Assembly (NCBI RefSeq): GCF_009299835.1
Contig: NZ_VKCZ01000002.1
Location: 1-64,000 of the forward strand
Reading direction: 5' to 3'
DNA from: Microlunatus speluncae
GTDB taxonomy: Bacteria; Actinomycetota; Actinomycetes; Propionibacteriales; Propionibacteriaceae
DNA length: 64,000 nucleotides
Shown: piece by piece, positions 33,161 to 42,087 of the stretch
Layout of the letters: each line of letters starts with the position of its first letter
How positions within the stretch are numbered: the first letter of the stretch is position 1
Notes under the pieces: model-generated
The model's database searches: none
Told to the model about the DNA's origin: nothing
What the model saw: the letters and a program-made list of their open reading frames with translations, nothing else
Made by a program: the position numbers and the translations under genes

Positions 33161-33766
33161 ATGCCGCGGAGTGCGGAGCAGAACGAGGCGATCCGGGTCG
33201 CGACGCGGGACCGGATCCAGGCGGCGGCGATCACGCTGTTCACCCGCAGGGGGTTCGCCGCGACCAGCGTCCAGGACATCGCCGGCGAGGCCGGGATCAG
33301 CACCGGGCTGATGTATCGGCACTACCGGACCAAGGACGACCTCTTCGGTGCCATCGTCGACCAGGCGGCCGACGGGCTGGAGGCGGTCACCGCCCTGTTC
33401 CGCGCCGAGGCGCCGGCCCGCGAACTGCTGCTCGCCTTCGCCCGCGAATATCTGGCCGACATCGCTGCCGGCGGGACCTCGCTGGAGTTCTATCTGCTGC
33501 TCCAGCAGGCCGTGCTCAAGGGCGGCGACGACGCCCGGATCGGCCACCTGCTCGAGCGCCACGAAACCCTGTTCGCCGAGACCGTACGCCTGGTCGAACG
33601 GGGCCAGCGCGAGGGCACGTTCCGGGACGGGCCGGCGGCGACGCTGGCGGACGTCTTCTTCGCCTCGCTCGGCGGACTGGCCCTGATGAAGCTCACCCGC
33701 GGCGACCGATTCGCCGTGCCCAGCCCCGAACTGTTCACCGTGACCCTGCTCAAGGAGCACCCATGA
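33161..33766 (+). CDS. TetR/AcrR family regulator
   Basis: A 201-residue TetR regulator. The HTH lies at about residues 14-60 (AAAITLFTRRGFAATSVQDI, GISTGLMYRHYRTKDDLFGA). An all-helical ligand domain follows; no ligand can be inferred. ATG 33161 begins MPRSAEQNEAIRVATRDRI; an upstream in-frame start at 33116 would run through the operator-like repeat. The stop overlaps the GNAT start (ATGA), so the acetyltransferase is its likely target and partner. Confidence 0.9.
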   Translation: MPRSAEQNEAIRVATRDRIQAAAITLFTRRGFAATSVQDIAGEAGISTGLMYRHYRTKDDLFGAIVDQAADGLEAVTALFRAEAPARELLLAFAREYLADIAAGGTSLEFYLLLQQAVLKGGDDARIGHLLERHETLFAETVRLVERGQREGTFRDGPAATLADVFFASLGGLALMKLTRGDRFAVPSPELFTVTLLKEHP

Positions 33767-34353
33767 TCGACATCGTTCCGGCCCGCGAGCTCGGCCCGGA
33801 CGCCCCACGGATCGTCAGCGAGATCTTCATCGACGGCTTCGGCGAGCACTTCACCGCCTTCGCCAAGGACCCGCAGCGGCTGGTCGCCGCGTTCGCGCAC
33901 ACCTTTGTGCTCGACCTGTTCTATGTCGCCCGGCTGGACGGTGACCCGGCCGGGATCGCCGCCTGCACGGATGGCGTACAACGCTGCGTGGAGTCCGACG
34001 CGGCGACGATGCGCAAGCACCTCGGGCTGATCCGGGGCAGCTTCGCCCATCTGGTCTTCGCCAGCCAGTTCAGCCAGTCGATCGCCGATCCCCAGCCCCG
34101 GCAGGGATCGATCGAGTTCGTCGCGACGTCGGCCCGGCACCGCGGCCAGGGGGTGGCGACCGCGCTGCTGACCTGGCTGCACGACCTGCCGCAGTACGAC
34201 AGCTTCGTGCTGGCCGAGGTCGCCGACACCAACGCCGCCGCGCTCAGCGTCTACGAACGGCTGGGCTACGTCGAGTACGTACGCAAGCCGGTCCGGCACA
34301 GCCGCTTCTCTGGGATCAACGCCTACGTCTCCCTGCGCTACGCGCGCGGGTGA
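33763..34353 (+). CDS. GNAT family N-acetyltransferase
   Basis: A 196-residue GNAT protein co-transcribed with the TetR regulator. The acetyl-CoA motif lies in FVATSARHRGQGVATALLTWL near residues 118-138, and the C-terminal part has ADTNAAALSVYERLGYVEY. It is longer than single-domain GNATs because of an N-terminal helical insert (KHLGLIRGSFAHLVFASQF). Substrate unknown; a regulated acetyltransferase could inactivate a toxic amine, but nothing here proves that. Confidence 0.85.
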   Translation: MIDIVPARELGPDAPRIVSEIFIDGFGEHFTAFAKDPQRLVAAFAHTFVLDLFYVARLDGDPAGIAACTDGVQRCVESDAATMRKHLGLIRGSFAHLVFASQFSQSIADPQPRQGSIEFVATSARHRGQGVATALLTWLHDLPQYDSFVLAEVADTNAAALSVYERLGYVEYVRKPVRHSRFSGINAYVSLRYARG

Positions 34354-34423
34354 ATCGCACACCGGGCCCGACTCTCCGACCCCGCCGCTTGGCGGTGCAT
34401 CGGCCGCACGGTAGGAATGGGTC

Positions 34424-35308
34424 ATGACATTGCTTCGCGCAGCCGCCCGCACCCTGCTCGCCTCGTACTTCGTCGTCTCCGGGGTCAAGGCCGTCAAGGA
34501 TCCGGACTCGCTCGTTCCGGCCGCCCAGCCCATCGCCGACCGGGTGGTGCCGCTGGTCAAGGACTACGCGCCGGACACCGTCGCCAAGTACATCCCCGAG
34601 GACGCGGCGACCTTGATCAGGATCAACGGTGCGCTGCAGCTGGTCGGCGGGTTCGCCCTGGCGACCGGCAAGGGCCGCCGGTTCGGCGCGCTGCTGCTGG
34701 CGGCGTCGCTGGTGCCGAGCACGATCGCGAAGCATCCGTTCTGGACCCGGGAGGACCCCGAGGAAGAGGCCGTCGACAAGGCGCACTTCCTGAAGAACGC
34801 CAGCCTGCTCGGCGGCGTTCTGCTGGCCGCCGGCGACACAGAGGGCAAGCCGAGCCTGGCCTGGCGGGCCCGGCGCGGCAGCGAAGCGTTGGCACGGGAC
34901 ACCAAGAAGACCGGCCGGAAGGCGGTCAAGGACGGCCGCGAGCTGGCCGAGGAGGCACTGGCCGGCGGGGCCCTGCTGGCCAGCACGGTCGTCGCCGGGT
35001 CCCGGCGGAACCGGAAGCGGGCCGTGAAGGAGTTGAAGAAGGCCCAGGCCAACGCCGAGAAGCAGGCCGCCGAGGCGCGCAAGGTGGCCGAGAAGCGGGC
35101 GGTCGAGACGCAGAAGCGGGCCGAGCAGCTGGCCAAGGAGGCGAGGAAGAACCTCCGGCGGGGCGCCGACAACCTGTCCAAGGGTGCGGAGAAGGCGCGC
35201 GACGACGTGGCCAAGCAGGCCCAGCAGGTGATCAAGGACGTGAAGAAGAGCGACGTCGCCAAGAAGATCAACAAGGCGACCGAGAACATCCATCTGGGCG
35301 AGAACTGA
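34424..35308 (+). CDS. DoxX family membrane protein with long lysine-rich coiled-coil tail
   Basis: A 294-residue protein. Residues 1-135 are a DoxX-like four-helix membrane domain (LLRAAARTLLASYFVVSGVKAVKDP, LIRINGALQLVGGFALATG, FGALLLAASLVPSTIAKHPFW, LLGGVLLAAGD). Residues 150-290 form an Ala/Lys/Glu/Arg-rich heptad-like tail (KRAVKELKKAQANAEKQAAE and repeats of it), reminiscent of histone-like or PspA-like coiled coils. Most DoxX proteins are about 140-170 residues, so the tail doubles the usual size. It may contact DNA, membrane or ribosomes; function unknown. Confidence 0.85.
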   Translation: MTLLRAAARTLLASYFVVSGVKAVKDPDSLVPAAQPIADRVVPLVKDYAPDTVAKYIPEDAATLIRINGALQLVGGFALATGKGRRFGALLLAASLVPSTIAKHPFWTREDPEEEAVDKAHFLKNASLLGGVLLAAGDTEGKPSLAWRARRGSEALARDTKKTGRKAVKDGRELAEEALAGGALLASTVVAGSRRNRKRAVKELKKAQANAEKQAAEARKVAEKRAVETQKRAEQLAKEARKNLRRGADNLSKGAEKARDDVAKQAQQVIKDVKKSDVAKKINKATENIHLGEN

Positions 35309-35355
35309 TCACCGCGGGTGGCGGGCCCGCCGGCCACACCGCGTAAGCTCGCGCC

Positions 35356-36699
35356 GTGACCGTGACCGCCACCACGCCCTGGCCCGCCCCGCTCGCCCCG
35401 GCCCCGATCCGGGCGACGGTTTCGGTGCCGGGCTCCAAGTCCGAGACCAACCGCGCGCTGATCCTGGCCGCCCTGGCCAGCGGCCCGTCGACGATCCGGT
35501 ACGGGCTCGAAGCGCGCGACACCCGGCTGATGCGGGATGCCCTGCGCACCCTCGGGGTCAAGATCACCGAGTCCGACCACGAGTGGCTGGTCGAGCCGCC
35601 GGCCACCTTCACCGCCGGCGGCACCATCGACTGCGGCCTGGCCGGAACGGTGATGAGGTTCGTGCCGCCGGTCGCCGCGCTCGCTCCGGGCGAGGTCTCC
35701 TTCGACGCCGACGAGCAGGCCTACCGGCGGCCGATGGACGTGTTGCTGAACGCCCTCCGGGACTGCGGCGCCGGATTGCCGGCCGAGGCGACGACGCTGC
35801 CGTTCAGCCTGACCGGGCGGCCCGACCTGCCCGGCGGCGTGATCACCATCGACTCCTCCGCCTCGAGCCAGTTCGTCTCCGCGCTGCTGCTCGCCGGGGC
35901 CCGGTTCGCGCAGGGACTTGATCTTCGTCACGACGGCAAGGACGTGCCGTCACAGCCGCACATCGACATGACCGTGGCGATGCTGCGAGATCGCGGCGTC
36001 AAGATCGACGACAGCGAGCCGGCCCGCTGGGTCGTCTCCCCCGGCCCGATCGCACCGCTCGACGTCGACATCGAGCCCGACCTCTCCAACGCGGCGCCGT
36101 TCCTGGCCGCGGCGGCGATCACCGGCGGCGCCGTCACCGTGCCGAACTGGCCCGACCGGACGAATCAGCCCGGTGATCAACTTCGCGACATCCTGGCCCG
36201 GTTCGGCGCCGCGGTCGGGCTCAACGACTCCGGCCTGACCGTGATCGGCACCGACCACCTGGCCGCCGTCGATCTCGATCTGCGTGAGTGCAGCGAGCTG
36301 ACCCCGGTGATCGCCGCGATCGCGGCGCTGGCCGACGGCACCAGCCACCTCCGCGGGGTGGCCCACATTCGCGGCCACGAGACCGACCGGCTGGCCGCCC
36401 TGGAATCCGAACTGAACGCCCTCGGCGCCAATGTGGACCAGACCGACGACGGGCTGAAGATCCATCCGCGGCTGCTCGGCGGCGGATTGTGGGGCTGCTA
36501 CGCCGATCACCGGATGGCCCACGCCGGGGCGCTGCTCGGCCTCGTCGTCAACGACGTGCAGCTGGACGACATCGACTGCACGTCCAAGACGATGCCCGAG
36601 TTCGCGCGGCTCTGGCAGACCATGATCGACGACTCGGCCGACCAGAGCGAGGATTCCATCGAGCCTCGTCCCACGGCAGAGGGGCCGACGACCGCATGA
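35356..36699 (+). CDS. aroA: 3-phosphoshikimate 1-carboxyvinyltransferase (EPSP synthase)
   Basis: A 447-residue EPSP synthase, the sixth step of the shikimate pathway, joining PEP to shikimate-3-phosphate. SVPGSKSETNRALILAALA near residues 23-41 is the N-terminal signature; LAGTVMRFVPPVAAL near 95-109 the second. SASSQFVSALLLAGARF and PHIDMTVAMLRDRGV follow, and the C-terminal RGHETDRLAALESELNALG and DHRMAHAG carry conserved active-site residues. GTG start at 35356. The stop overlaps rsgA (ATGA). Confidence 0.96.
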   Translation: MTVTATTPWPAPLAPAPIRATVSVPGSKSETNRALILAALASGPSTIRYGLEARDTRLMRDALRTLGVKITESDHEWLVEPPATFTAGGTIDCGLAGTVMRFVPPVAALAPGEVSFDADEQAYRRPMDVLLNALRDCGAGLPAEATTLPFSLTGRPDLPGGVITIDSSASSQFVSALLLAGARFAQGLDLRHDGKDVPSQPHIDMTVAMLRDRGVKIDDSEPARWVVSPGPIAPLDVDIEPDLSNAAPFLAAAAITGGAVTVPNWPDRTNQPGDQLRDILARFGAAVGLNDSGLTVIGTDHLAAVDLDLRECSELTPVIAAIAALADGTSHLRGVAHIRGHETDRLAALESELNALGANVDQTDDGLKIHPRLLGGGLWGCYADHRMAHAGALLGLVVNDVQLDDIDCTSKTMPEFARLWQTMIDDSADQSEDSIEPRPTAEGPTTA

Positions 36700-37676
36700 C
36701 GACCCGTGGTCTGCGTGACGATGATCATGCCGGGTTCGACCGGCCCCGTCGTCGCACCAGGCCACGGACCAAGGACCGGCCGGACTACTCCGAGGCCGAG
36801 ATCGGCATGATCATCACCATCGACCGGGGCCGCTACCGGGTGCTGATCGATGATCATGAAACGACCGCGATCAAGGCCCGCCAGCTGGGCCGCAAGAGCG
36901 CGATCGTCGGCGATCGGGTCCGGGTCGTCGGTGACACCTCGGGCGACGAGGGCACCCTCGGCCGGATCGTCGAGGTGCTCGAGCGCACGACGGTGCTGCG
37001 CCGCACGGCCGACGACGACGATCCGTACGAACGGCCGATCGTCGCCAATGCCGACCAACTCGCCATCATCACCGCCCTGGCCGATCCGCCGCCGCGGACC
37101 GGGATGATCGACCGGATCATGGTCGCCGGGTTCGAGGCCGGCCTGGAGCCGCTGCTCTGCCTCACCAAGGCCGATCTCGCGTCGGCCGACGAGCTGCTCG
37201 CCGCGTACGAACCGCTGGGGGTCCGGAGCATCGCCCTCGGCCCGGACAGCGACCTGGAGCCGCTGCGGGCGGCGCTGACCGACCGGGTGAGCGTCTTCGT
37301 CGGCCACTCCGGCGTCGGCAAGTCGACCCTGGTCAACCGGCTGATCCCCGGCACCGACCGGGCGATCGGCCAGGTCAACGAGGTCACCGGCCGGGGCCGG
37401 CACACCTCGACCTCGGCCATCGCGCTGCAACTGCCGGAGTCGGCCGGCTGGGTGATCGACACACCCGGCGTCCGCTCGTTCGGGCTCAGCCACGTCACCC
37501 CCGACCGCATCATCGCCGCCTTCGGCGATCTGGCCGAGCTGGCCCGGGACTGCCCCCGCGGCTGCCGGCACACCGCGGCCGACCCGGAATGCGCCCTGGA
37601 CGAGGCCGTCGCCGAGGACCGGCTGTCGGCCCGGCGGCTCGAGTCGTTCCGCCGGATGATCACCATCGAAGGGTGA
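36696..37676 (+). CDS. rsgA: Ribosome small-subunit GTPase A
   Basis: A 326-residue circularly permuted GTPase acting in 30S maturation. An N-terminal basic extension of about 33 residues precedes the OB domain (GRYRVLIDDHETTAIKARQLG). Then come the G motifs in permuted order: G4 LTKAD near 150, G1 GHSGVGKST near 207, G3 DTPGVRSFG near 255. The C-terminal zinc site is CPRGCRHTAADPEC near 288-301. Tight coupling to aroA and proximity to hisN match the arrangement in many actinobacteria. Confidence 0.95.
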   Translation: MTTRGLRDDDHAGFDRPRRRTRPRTKDRPDYSEAEIGMIITIDRGRYRVLIDDHETTAIKARQLGRKSAIVGDRVRVVGDTSGDEGTLGRIVEVLERTTVLRRTADDDDPYERPIVANADQLAIITALADPPPRTGMIDRIMVAGFEAGLEPLLCLTKADLASADELLAAYEPLGVRSIALGPDSDLEPLRAALTDRVSVFVGHSGVGKSTLVNRLIPGTDRAIGQVNEVTGRGRHTSTSAIALQLPESAGWVIDTPGVRSFGLSHVTPDRIIAAFGDLAELARDCPRGCRHTAADPECALDEAVAEDRLSARRLESFRRMITIEG

Positions 37677-37745
37677 TCGAAGCCGCATCAGCGCGCCGTC
37701 GTGGCTTGACCGGCTCCACGGGACGTCACTAGTACGGTATGCCTC

Positions 37746-38654
37746 ATGGCGGCGAGCATCCCCACCCAGCAGAGTCTGACCGACGATCTGCGGTTGGCAC
37801 ACCTGCTGGCCGACGACGCCGATTCGATCACCATGAACCGGTTCAAGGCGCTCGACCTGCACGTGATGACCAAGCCGGATCTGACCCCGGTGACCGACGC
37901 CGACACCGAGGTGGAAGAGGTCATCCGGCGGACCCTGTCCCGGGCCCGGCCGCGGGACGCCGTGCACGGCGAGGAGCTGGACGACACCGGCTGGGGGCCG
38001 CGGCGCTGGGTGATCGACCCGATCGACGGGACCAAGAACTTCGTCCGCGGCGTGCCGGTCTGGGGCAGCCTGATCTCCCTGATGATCGAGGGCGAGGTGA
38101 TGGTCGGCGTGGTCAGCGCCCCCTCCCTCGCCCGCCGCTGGTGGGCCTCCCTCGGCTCCGGTGCCTACACCGGGCGGTCGCTGATGTCGGCCAGCCCGTG
38201 TCACGTCTCCGATGTGGCCCGGATCGAGGACGCCTCGCTCAGCTACTCCTCGATCGGCGGCTGGGTCGAGCAGGGCCAGGGTCAGGAGTTCGTCGATCTG
38301 CTCCGGAGCTGCTGGCGGACCCGCGCGTACGGTGACTTCTGGTCCTACATGCTGCTGGCCGAGGGCGCGGTCGACATCGCCTGCGAGCCGGAGCTGGCGC
38401 TGCACGACATGGCCGCCTGCTCGATCGTGGTCACCGAGGCGGGCGGAAAGTTCACCGACCTGGACGGTCGGCCCGGGCCGAACGGTGCGGGGGCGTATGC
38501 GACCAACGGCCGGCTGCATGACGCGGTCCTGGCGCAGCTTCGGCCGGACGACGCCGACCAGGACGACCCGGATCCGGCGGATGCGGATCCACAGAAAAGG
38601 CGGTCTGACGAGGGCGGTCACCACGACCTCGACGGACCGGTCCGCGCACCGTAA
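37746..38654 (+). CDS. hisN: Histidinol-phosphatase (inositol-monophosphatase fold)
   Basis: A 302-residue IMPase-family phosphatase. VTDADTEVEEVIRR near residues 50-63, the metal site Glu in VHGEELDD near 77, and WVIDPIDGTKNFVRGVP near 88-104 are the conserved blocks. The C-terminal motif is LALHDMAACSIVVTEAGG. Homologues in this position after aroA-rsgA are actinobacterial histidinol-phosphate phosphatases, the penultimate step of histidine synthesis. The tail after residue 265 is acidic and disordered and exceeds the usual family length by about 35 residues. Confidence 0.92.
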   Translation: MAASIPTQQSLTDDLRLAHLLADDADSITMNRFKALDLHVMTKPDLTPVTDADTEVEEVIRRTLSRARPRDAVHGEELDDTGWGPRRWVIDPIDGTKNFVRGVPVWGSLISLMIEGEVMVGVVSAPSLARRWWASLGSGAYTGRSLMSASPCHVSDVARIEDASLSYSSIGGWVEQGQGQEFVDLLRSCWRTRAYGDFWSYMLLAEGAVDIACEPELALHDMAACSIVVTEAGGKFTDLDGRPGPNGAGAYATNGRLHDAVLAQLRPDDADQDDPDPADADPQKRRSDEGGHHDLDGPVRAP

Positions 38655-38691
38655 AGGTGCGAGCCGAAGCTACCCAGGAGACAATGTCGGG

Positions 38692-39618
38692 ATGCAGCTC
38701 AGCCACCGATTCACCGTCCCAGCTCGGGTCGAGGACGTGTGGGCGGCATTCAACCAGCTCAAGCGGGTCGCGCCGCACTTCCCCGGCGCGACGCTGGACA
38801 GCGTCCGCGGCGACGATTTCACCGGCTCGATCAAGATCAAGTTCGGGCCGAGTCTGCTGCTCTACAACGGCTCCGGCCGGGTGGTCGAGCGTAACCAGCC
38901 CGACCGGCAACTGATCATCGAGGCCCGGGGCCGGGATCGCCGCGGCCAGGGCAGTGCCACCGCGGTGTTGACCGGGCGGTTCACCGGGCTGGACGGCGGC
39001 GGCACCGAGATCCTGACCGAGACCGACCTGACCCTGACCGGCCGGCCCGCCCAGTTCGGACAGGCGCTGATCTCCGAGGCGGTCGACCGGATCCTGGACC
39101 GGTTCGTGCACGGCGTGGCCGACCAGCTCAACGCCCGCGGGCCGGTGTCGGCGACCACGGAGACCGGTCCCGACCTGTCCGGCGCGCCGGAGTCACCGTC
39201 TGAGGCGGTCCCGCCGGAGGTGGCGGAGCCGGTCGAGGACGACGAACCGGCGGCCGATAGCGCCGAGCCCGAAGAGCAGGAGGAGGGGCCGGCGGTCGAT
39301 CCGCGCGGTGACGACGCCGACTTCGCGACCGTGCCGCTGACGCCGGCGGCCGCGACCGGCGCCGGACCGGACGAGGCGGTCGTACCGGAGCCGGCAGCGG
39401 ACCCCGAGGACGACGCGACGGAAGAGCCCGCGACCGACCTCCCGATCCCGACGACGCCGCCCGAGCCCGCACCGGAGCCGAGACCCGGTCCACGGCCGGG
39501 AGTTGTCGAGCCCATCCGGGAACCGTCGGGGCTGCGGCGCTACGCCCCGGCCGCCGCTGCGGCCGTGGCCGGGGTAACCGCGGTCGTCGTCTGGGCGATC
39601 GGGCGCCGTCGGCGCTGA
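38692..39618 (+). CDS. CoxG/SRPBCC-domain protein with disordered linker and membrane anchor
   Basis: A 308-residue protein in three parts. Residues 1-145 form an SRPBCC (CoxG-like) hydrophobic-cavity domain (SHRFTVPARVEDVWAAFNQL, HFPGATLDSV, GRFTGLDGGGTEILTETD). Residues 150-285 are a low-complexity Pro/Glu/Ala/Asp linker. Residues 286-303 are a single transmembrane helix (APAAAAAVAGVTAVVVWAI) followed by GRRRR. CoxG proteins assist CO-dehydrogenase membrane association, but no cox genes are here, so the role is open. The SRPBCC domain would be tethered to the inner membrane by a flexible arm. Confidence 0.85.
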   Translation: MQLSHRFTVPARVEDVWAAFNQLKRVAPHFPGATLDSVRGDDFTGSIKIKFGPSLLLYNGSGRVVERNQPDRQLIIEARGRDRRGQGSATAVLTGRFTGLDGGGTEILTETDLTLTGRPAQFGQALISEAVDRILDRFVHGVADQLNARGPVSATTETGPDLSGAPESPSEAVPPEVAEPVEDDEPAADSAEPEEQEEGPAVDPRGDDADFATVPLTPAAATGAGPDEAVVPEPAADPEDDATEEPATDLPIPTTPPEPAPEPRPGPRPGVVEPIREPSGLRRYAPAAAAAVAGVTAVVVWAIGRRRR

Positions 39619-39647
39619 GCTCGGAGCCCCAGCGCCGGCGCCGATGA

Positions 39648-40847
39648 TCAGTCGGTGATCCGCAGCCGAATGGTCTCGGGCAGGCCGCGGAGCTTGTCCA
39701 GCAGCTCGGCGGGCACTCCCCCGGCGACGTCGGTGATCACGTAGCCGAGGTCGCCGCGGGTGGACAGCGACTGGCTGTCGATGTTGACCCCGAAGTCGGC
39801 CAGCACGCCGTTGGCCGTGGCGAGCACGCCGGGCACGTTGCGGTGGATGTGCAGGATCCGGGTCCGGCCGCTGGCCGTGCCGTCCAGCTGGACCGTGGGC
39901 AGGTTGACCGACATCGTGGTCACGCCGCCGCCCAGATAGTCGCGCAGCTTGCCGGCGACGAAGCGCCCGATGTCTTCCTGCGCCTCCTCGGTCGAGCCGC
40001 CGACGTGCGGCGTCAAGATCACGTTCGGAATCCCTTGCAGGGAAGAGGTGAACGGGTCCCCGGCCTTCTTCGGCTCGGACGGGAAGACGTCCACCGCCGC
40101 GCCGGCGATGTGGCCGGAGAGCAGGTGATCACGCAGCGCGTCATGATCAACGACGATGCCTCGGCACAGATTGAGGAACAGGCTCCGTGGCTGCATCTTG
40201 GCGAACTGCTCGGCCCCGAACAGGCCGGCGTTGCCGGGTCGCCCGTCGACGTGCAGCGACACCGTCTCGGCGACCTCAAGCAGCTCGTCCAACGTCTCGC
40301 AACGGCGCGCGTTACCCAGCGCCAGCTTGTCCGCGACGTCGTAGAAATAGACCTGCATGCCGAGCGACTCGGCGATCACCGACAGCTGACTGCCGATGTT
40401 GCCGTAGCCGACGATGCCGAGCCGGCGGCCGCGGACCTCGTGTGCGCCGGCGGCCGACTTGTCCCAGACCCCGGCGTGCATCTTGGCGTTCTTGTCGGTC
40501 AGGTGCCGGGCCATCGAGATGATCTCCGCGATCACCAGCTCGACGACGCTGCGGGTGTTGGAGAACGGGGCGTTGAACACCGCCACACCCGCACTCGTCG
40601 CGGCCGGCAGGTCGATCTGGTTGACCCCGATGCAGAAGGCGCCGATGCCGACCAGGTCCGGCGCGGCGGACAGCACCCGCTCGGTGACCGTGGTCTTGGA
40701 CCGGATCCCGAGCAGCTGCGCGCCCTGGACGGCTTCGATCAACTCGTCCTCGTCCAGTGCCCCCCTCGCGGTCTCGAGCTCGATCCCGCGCTCGGTCAAC
40801 AGCCGCTCGGCCTCGGGATGGATGTTCTCCAGCAGAAGTGCCTTCAT
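39648..40847 (-). CDS. serA: D-3-phosphoglycerate dehydrogenase
   Basis: A 399-residue PGDH of the type with a single C-terminal ACT domain. LLGIRSKTTVTERVLSAA and GAFCIGVNQIDLPAA are in the substrate domain. The Rossmann motif VGYGNIGSQLSVIAESLGM is near residues 147-165. Catalytic Arg, Glu and His fall within SLFLNLCRGIVVDHDAL and LTPHVGGSTEEAQEDIG. The ACT domain (residues 325-399, LHIHRNVPGVLATANGVLAD) should bind serine for feedback inhibition. It starts the serine pathway from glycolysis. Confidence 0.95.
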   Translation of the reverse strand: MKALLLENIHPEAERLLTERGIELETARGALDEDELIEAVQGAQLLGIRSKTTVTERVLSAAPDLVGIGAFCIGVNQIDLPAATSAGVAVFNAPFSNTRSVVELVIAEIISMARHLTDKNAKMHAGVWDKSAAGAHEVRGRRLGIVGYGNIGSQLSVIAESLGMQVYFYDVADKLALGNARRCETLDELLEVAETVSLHVDGRPGNAGLFGAEQFAKMQPRSLFLNLCRGIVVDHDALRDHLLSGHIAGAAVDVFPSEPKKAGDPFTSSLQGIPNVILTPHVGGSTEEAQEDIGRFVAGKLRDYLGGGVTTMSVNLPTVQLDGTASGRTRILHIHRNVPGVLATANGVLADFGVNIDSQSLSTRGDLGYVITDVAGGVPAELLDKLRGLPETIRLRITD

Positions 40848-40931
40848 CGCTCCTCATCAGCTCGCGTACGCCCGGCTCATTCTAGAAGCCGGCCGCGCCC
40901 CCGCTCACTCCATCTCACCGCACCGCAGCAG

Positions 40932-40985
40932 CGACAACGGGGAACATCCCACCGGTCAGACCCGGCCGGATGTTCCCCGCTGTCG
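40932..40985. terminator. Hairpin between serA and the Gfo/Idh gene
   Basis: 18-bp arms CGACAACGGGGAACATCC (40932-40949) and GGATGTTCCCCGCTGTCG (40968-40985) with one mismatch and an 18-nt loop. It starts 16 bp past the stop of the leftward Gfo/Idh gene (41002), so it can end that transcript before serA. No T-run follows. Confidence 0.55.
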
Positions 40986-41001
40986 GCTGTTCAGCGCCGG
41001 A

Positions 41002-42087
41002 TCAGAGGGTGACCTCGGACCCCTTCGCGGCCGAGGCGTAGATCGCGTCCAGCACCTGCGCCCGGATCAGCGCCTCTTCGCCCCGGTGGGCGGCGAAATC
41101 ACCGGACTGCACCTTCGCGATGAACTGCAGCACGCTGGCCTCGTGATGGCCGTGCTCCGGCACGATCGGCTGCAGCTCGGCCGGGATCCCGTTGACCTCG
41201 GTCCACACGTTCAGCCGCTGGTACGGCTCGACGCCCCAACCGCCCCACTCGATGCTGGCGCCGCCCTCGGACCCGTACAGCGTCACGTAGCACTGGTCGT
41301 ACGGGATCCACTGGGCCCAGCTGGATTCCAGCAGCAGCGTGCCGCCCCCGTCCAGCCGGAGGAAGGCGGTGGACAGGTCCTCCACCTCGAACTCGACCTC
41401 GGTGTCGACGTTGGCCCGCGGGCCGTACGCCGAACCGCCGCGGCCGCGCGGCCCGAACTCCGCGTAGGTGGCGGCCGTGGCCGAGGTCACCTGCGGGTTG
41501 TCGAGCAGGTGCAGCGCCATGTCCAGCATGTGCACGCCGATGTCCATCATCGCGCCGCCGCCGGCGAGCGAGGCCCGGGTGAACCAGGTGCCGAGGCCGG
41601 GGATGCCCTGCCGCCGCAGCCAGCCGGCCTTGGCGTAGTAGATCTGGCCGAGCAGGCCGGTGTCGATGATCTCCTTCAGCGCGGTGACCTGACCGCGCTG
41701 CCGGTGGTTGAACGAGACGTCCAGCACCCGGTCGTTGGCCTTGGCCGCCGCGACCATGCTCTCGGCCGCCGCGCCGCTCTCGGCCATCGGCTTCTCCGAC
41801 AGCACGTGGATGCCGGCGTTCAGCGCGCCCACCGTGATCGGGGCATGCAGGGCGGTCGGGGTCGCGATGCTGACCACGTCCACTTCGCCGTCCTTGACCA
41901 GGGACTCCCAGTCGGCGTACTGCCGCTGGACGCCGTACTTCTCCGAGAGTTCGGCCAGCTTCTCGGCCTCCATCCCGGCCAGGGCGACCAGCTCGACGTC
42001 GGGGGCGTCGAAGTAGGCCTGCATGTGCTGCTGACCGGCCCAACCGAGGCCGATCACGCCGGCCCGCAGCTTCTTCTGGTCGGTCAC
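41002..42087 (-). CDS. Gfo/Idh/MocA family oxidoreductase
   Basis: A 361-residue NAD(P)-dependent sugar/inositol dehydrogenase-type enzyme. The Rossmann motif GVIGLGWAGQQHMQAYF is near residues 10-26. ATPTALHAPI and HVLSEKPMAES (near 95-105) contain the conserved EKP lysine. GGGAMMDIGVHMLDMAL near 178-194 supplies Asp and His of the catalytic region. The substrate is probably a sugar or sugar acid. The GTG at 42087 has AAGGAG upstream and overlaps the ThuA-like stop (GTGA). Confidence 0.9.
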   Translation of the reverse strand: MTDQKKLRAGVIGLGWAGQQHMQAYFDAPDVELVALAGMEAEKLAELSEKYGVQRQYADWESLVKDGEVDVVSIATPTALHAPITVGALNAGIHVLSEKPMAESGAAAESMVAAAKANDRVLDVSFNHRQRGQVTALKEIIDTGLLGQIYYAKAGWLRRQGIPGLGTWFTRASLAGGGAMMDIGVHMLDMALHLLDNPQVTSATAATYAEFGPRGRGGSAYGPRANVDTEVEFEVEDLSTAFLRLDGGGTLLLESSWAQWIPYDQCYVTLYGSEGGASIEWGGWGVEPYQRLNVWTEVNGIPAELQPIVPEHGHHEASVLQFIAKVQSGDFAAHRGEEALIRAQVLDAIYASAAKGSEVTL

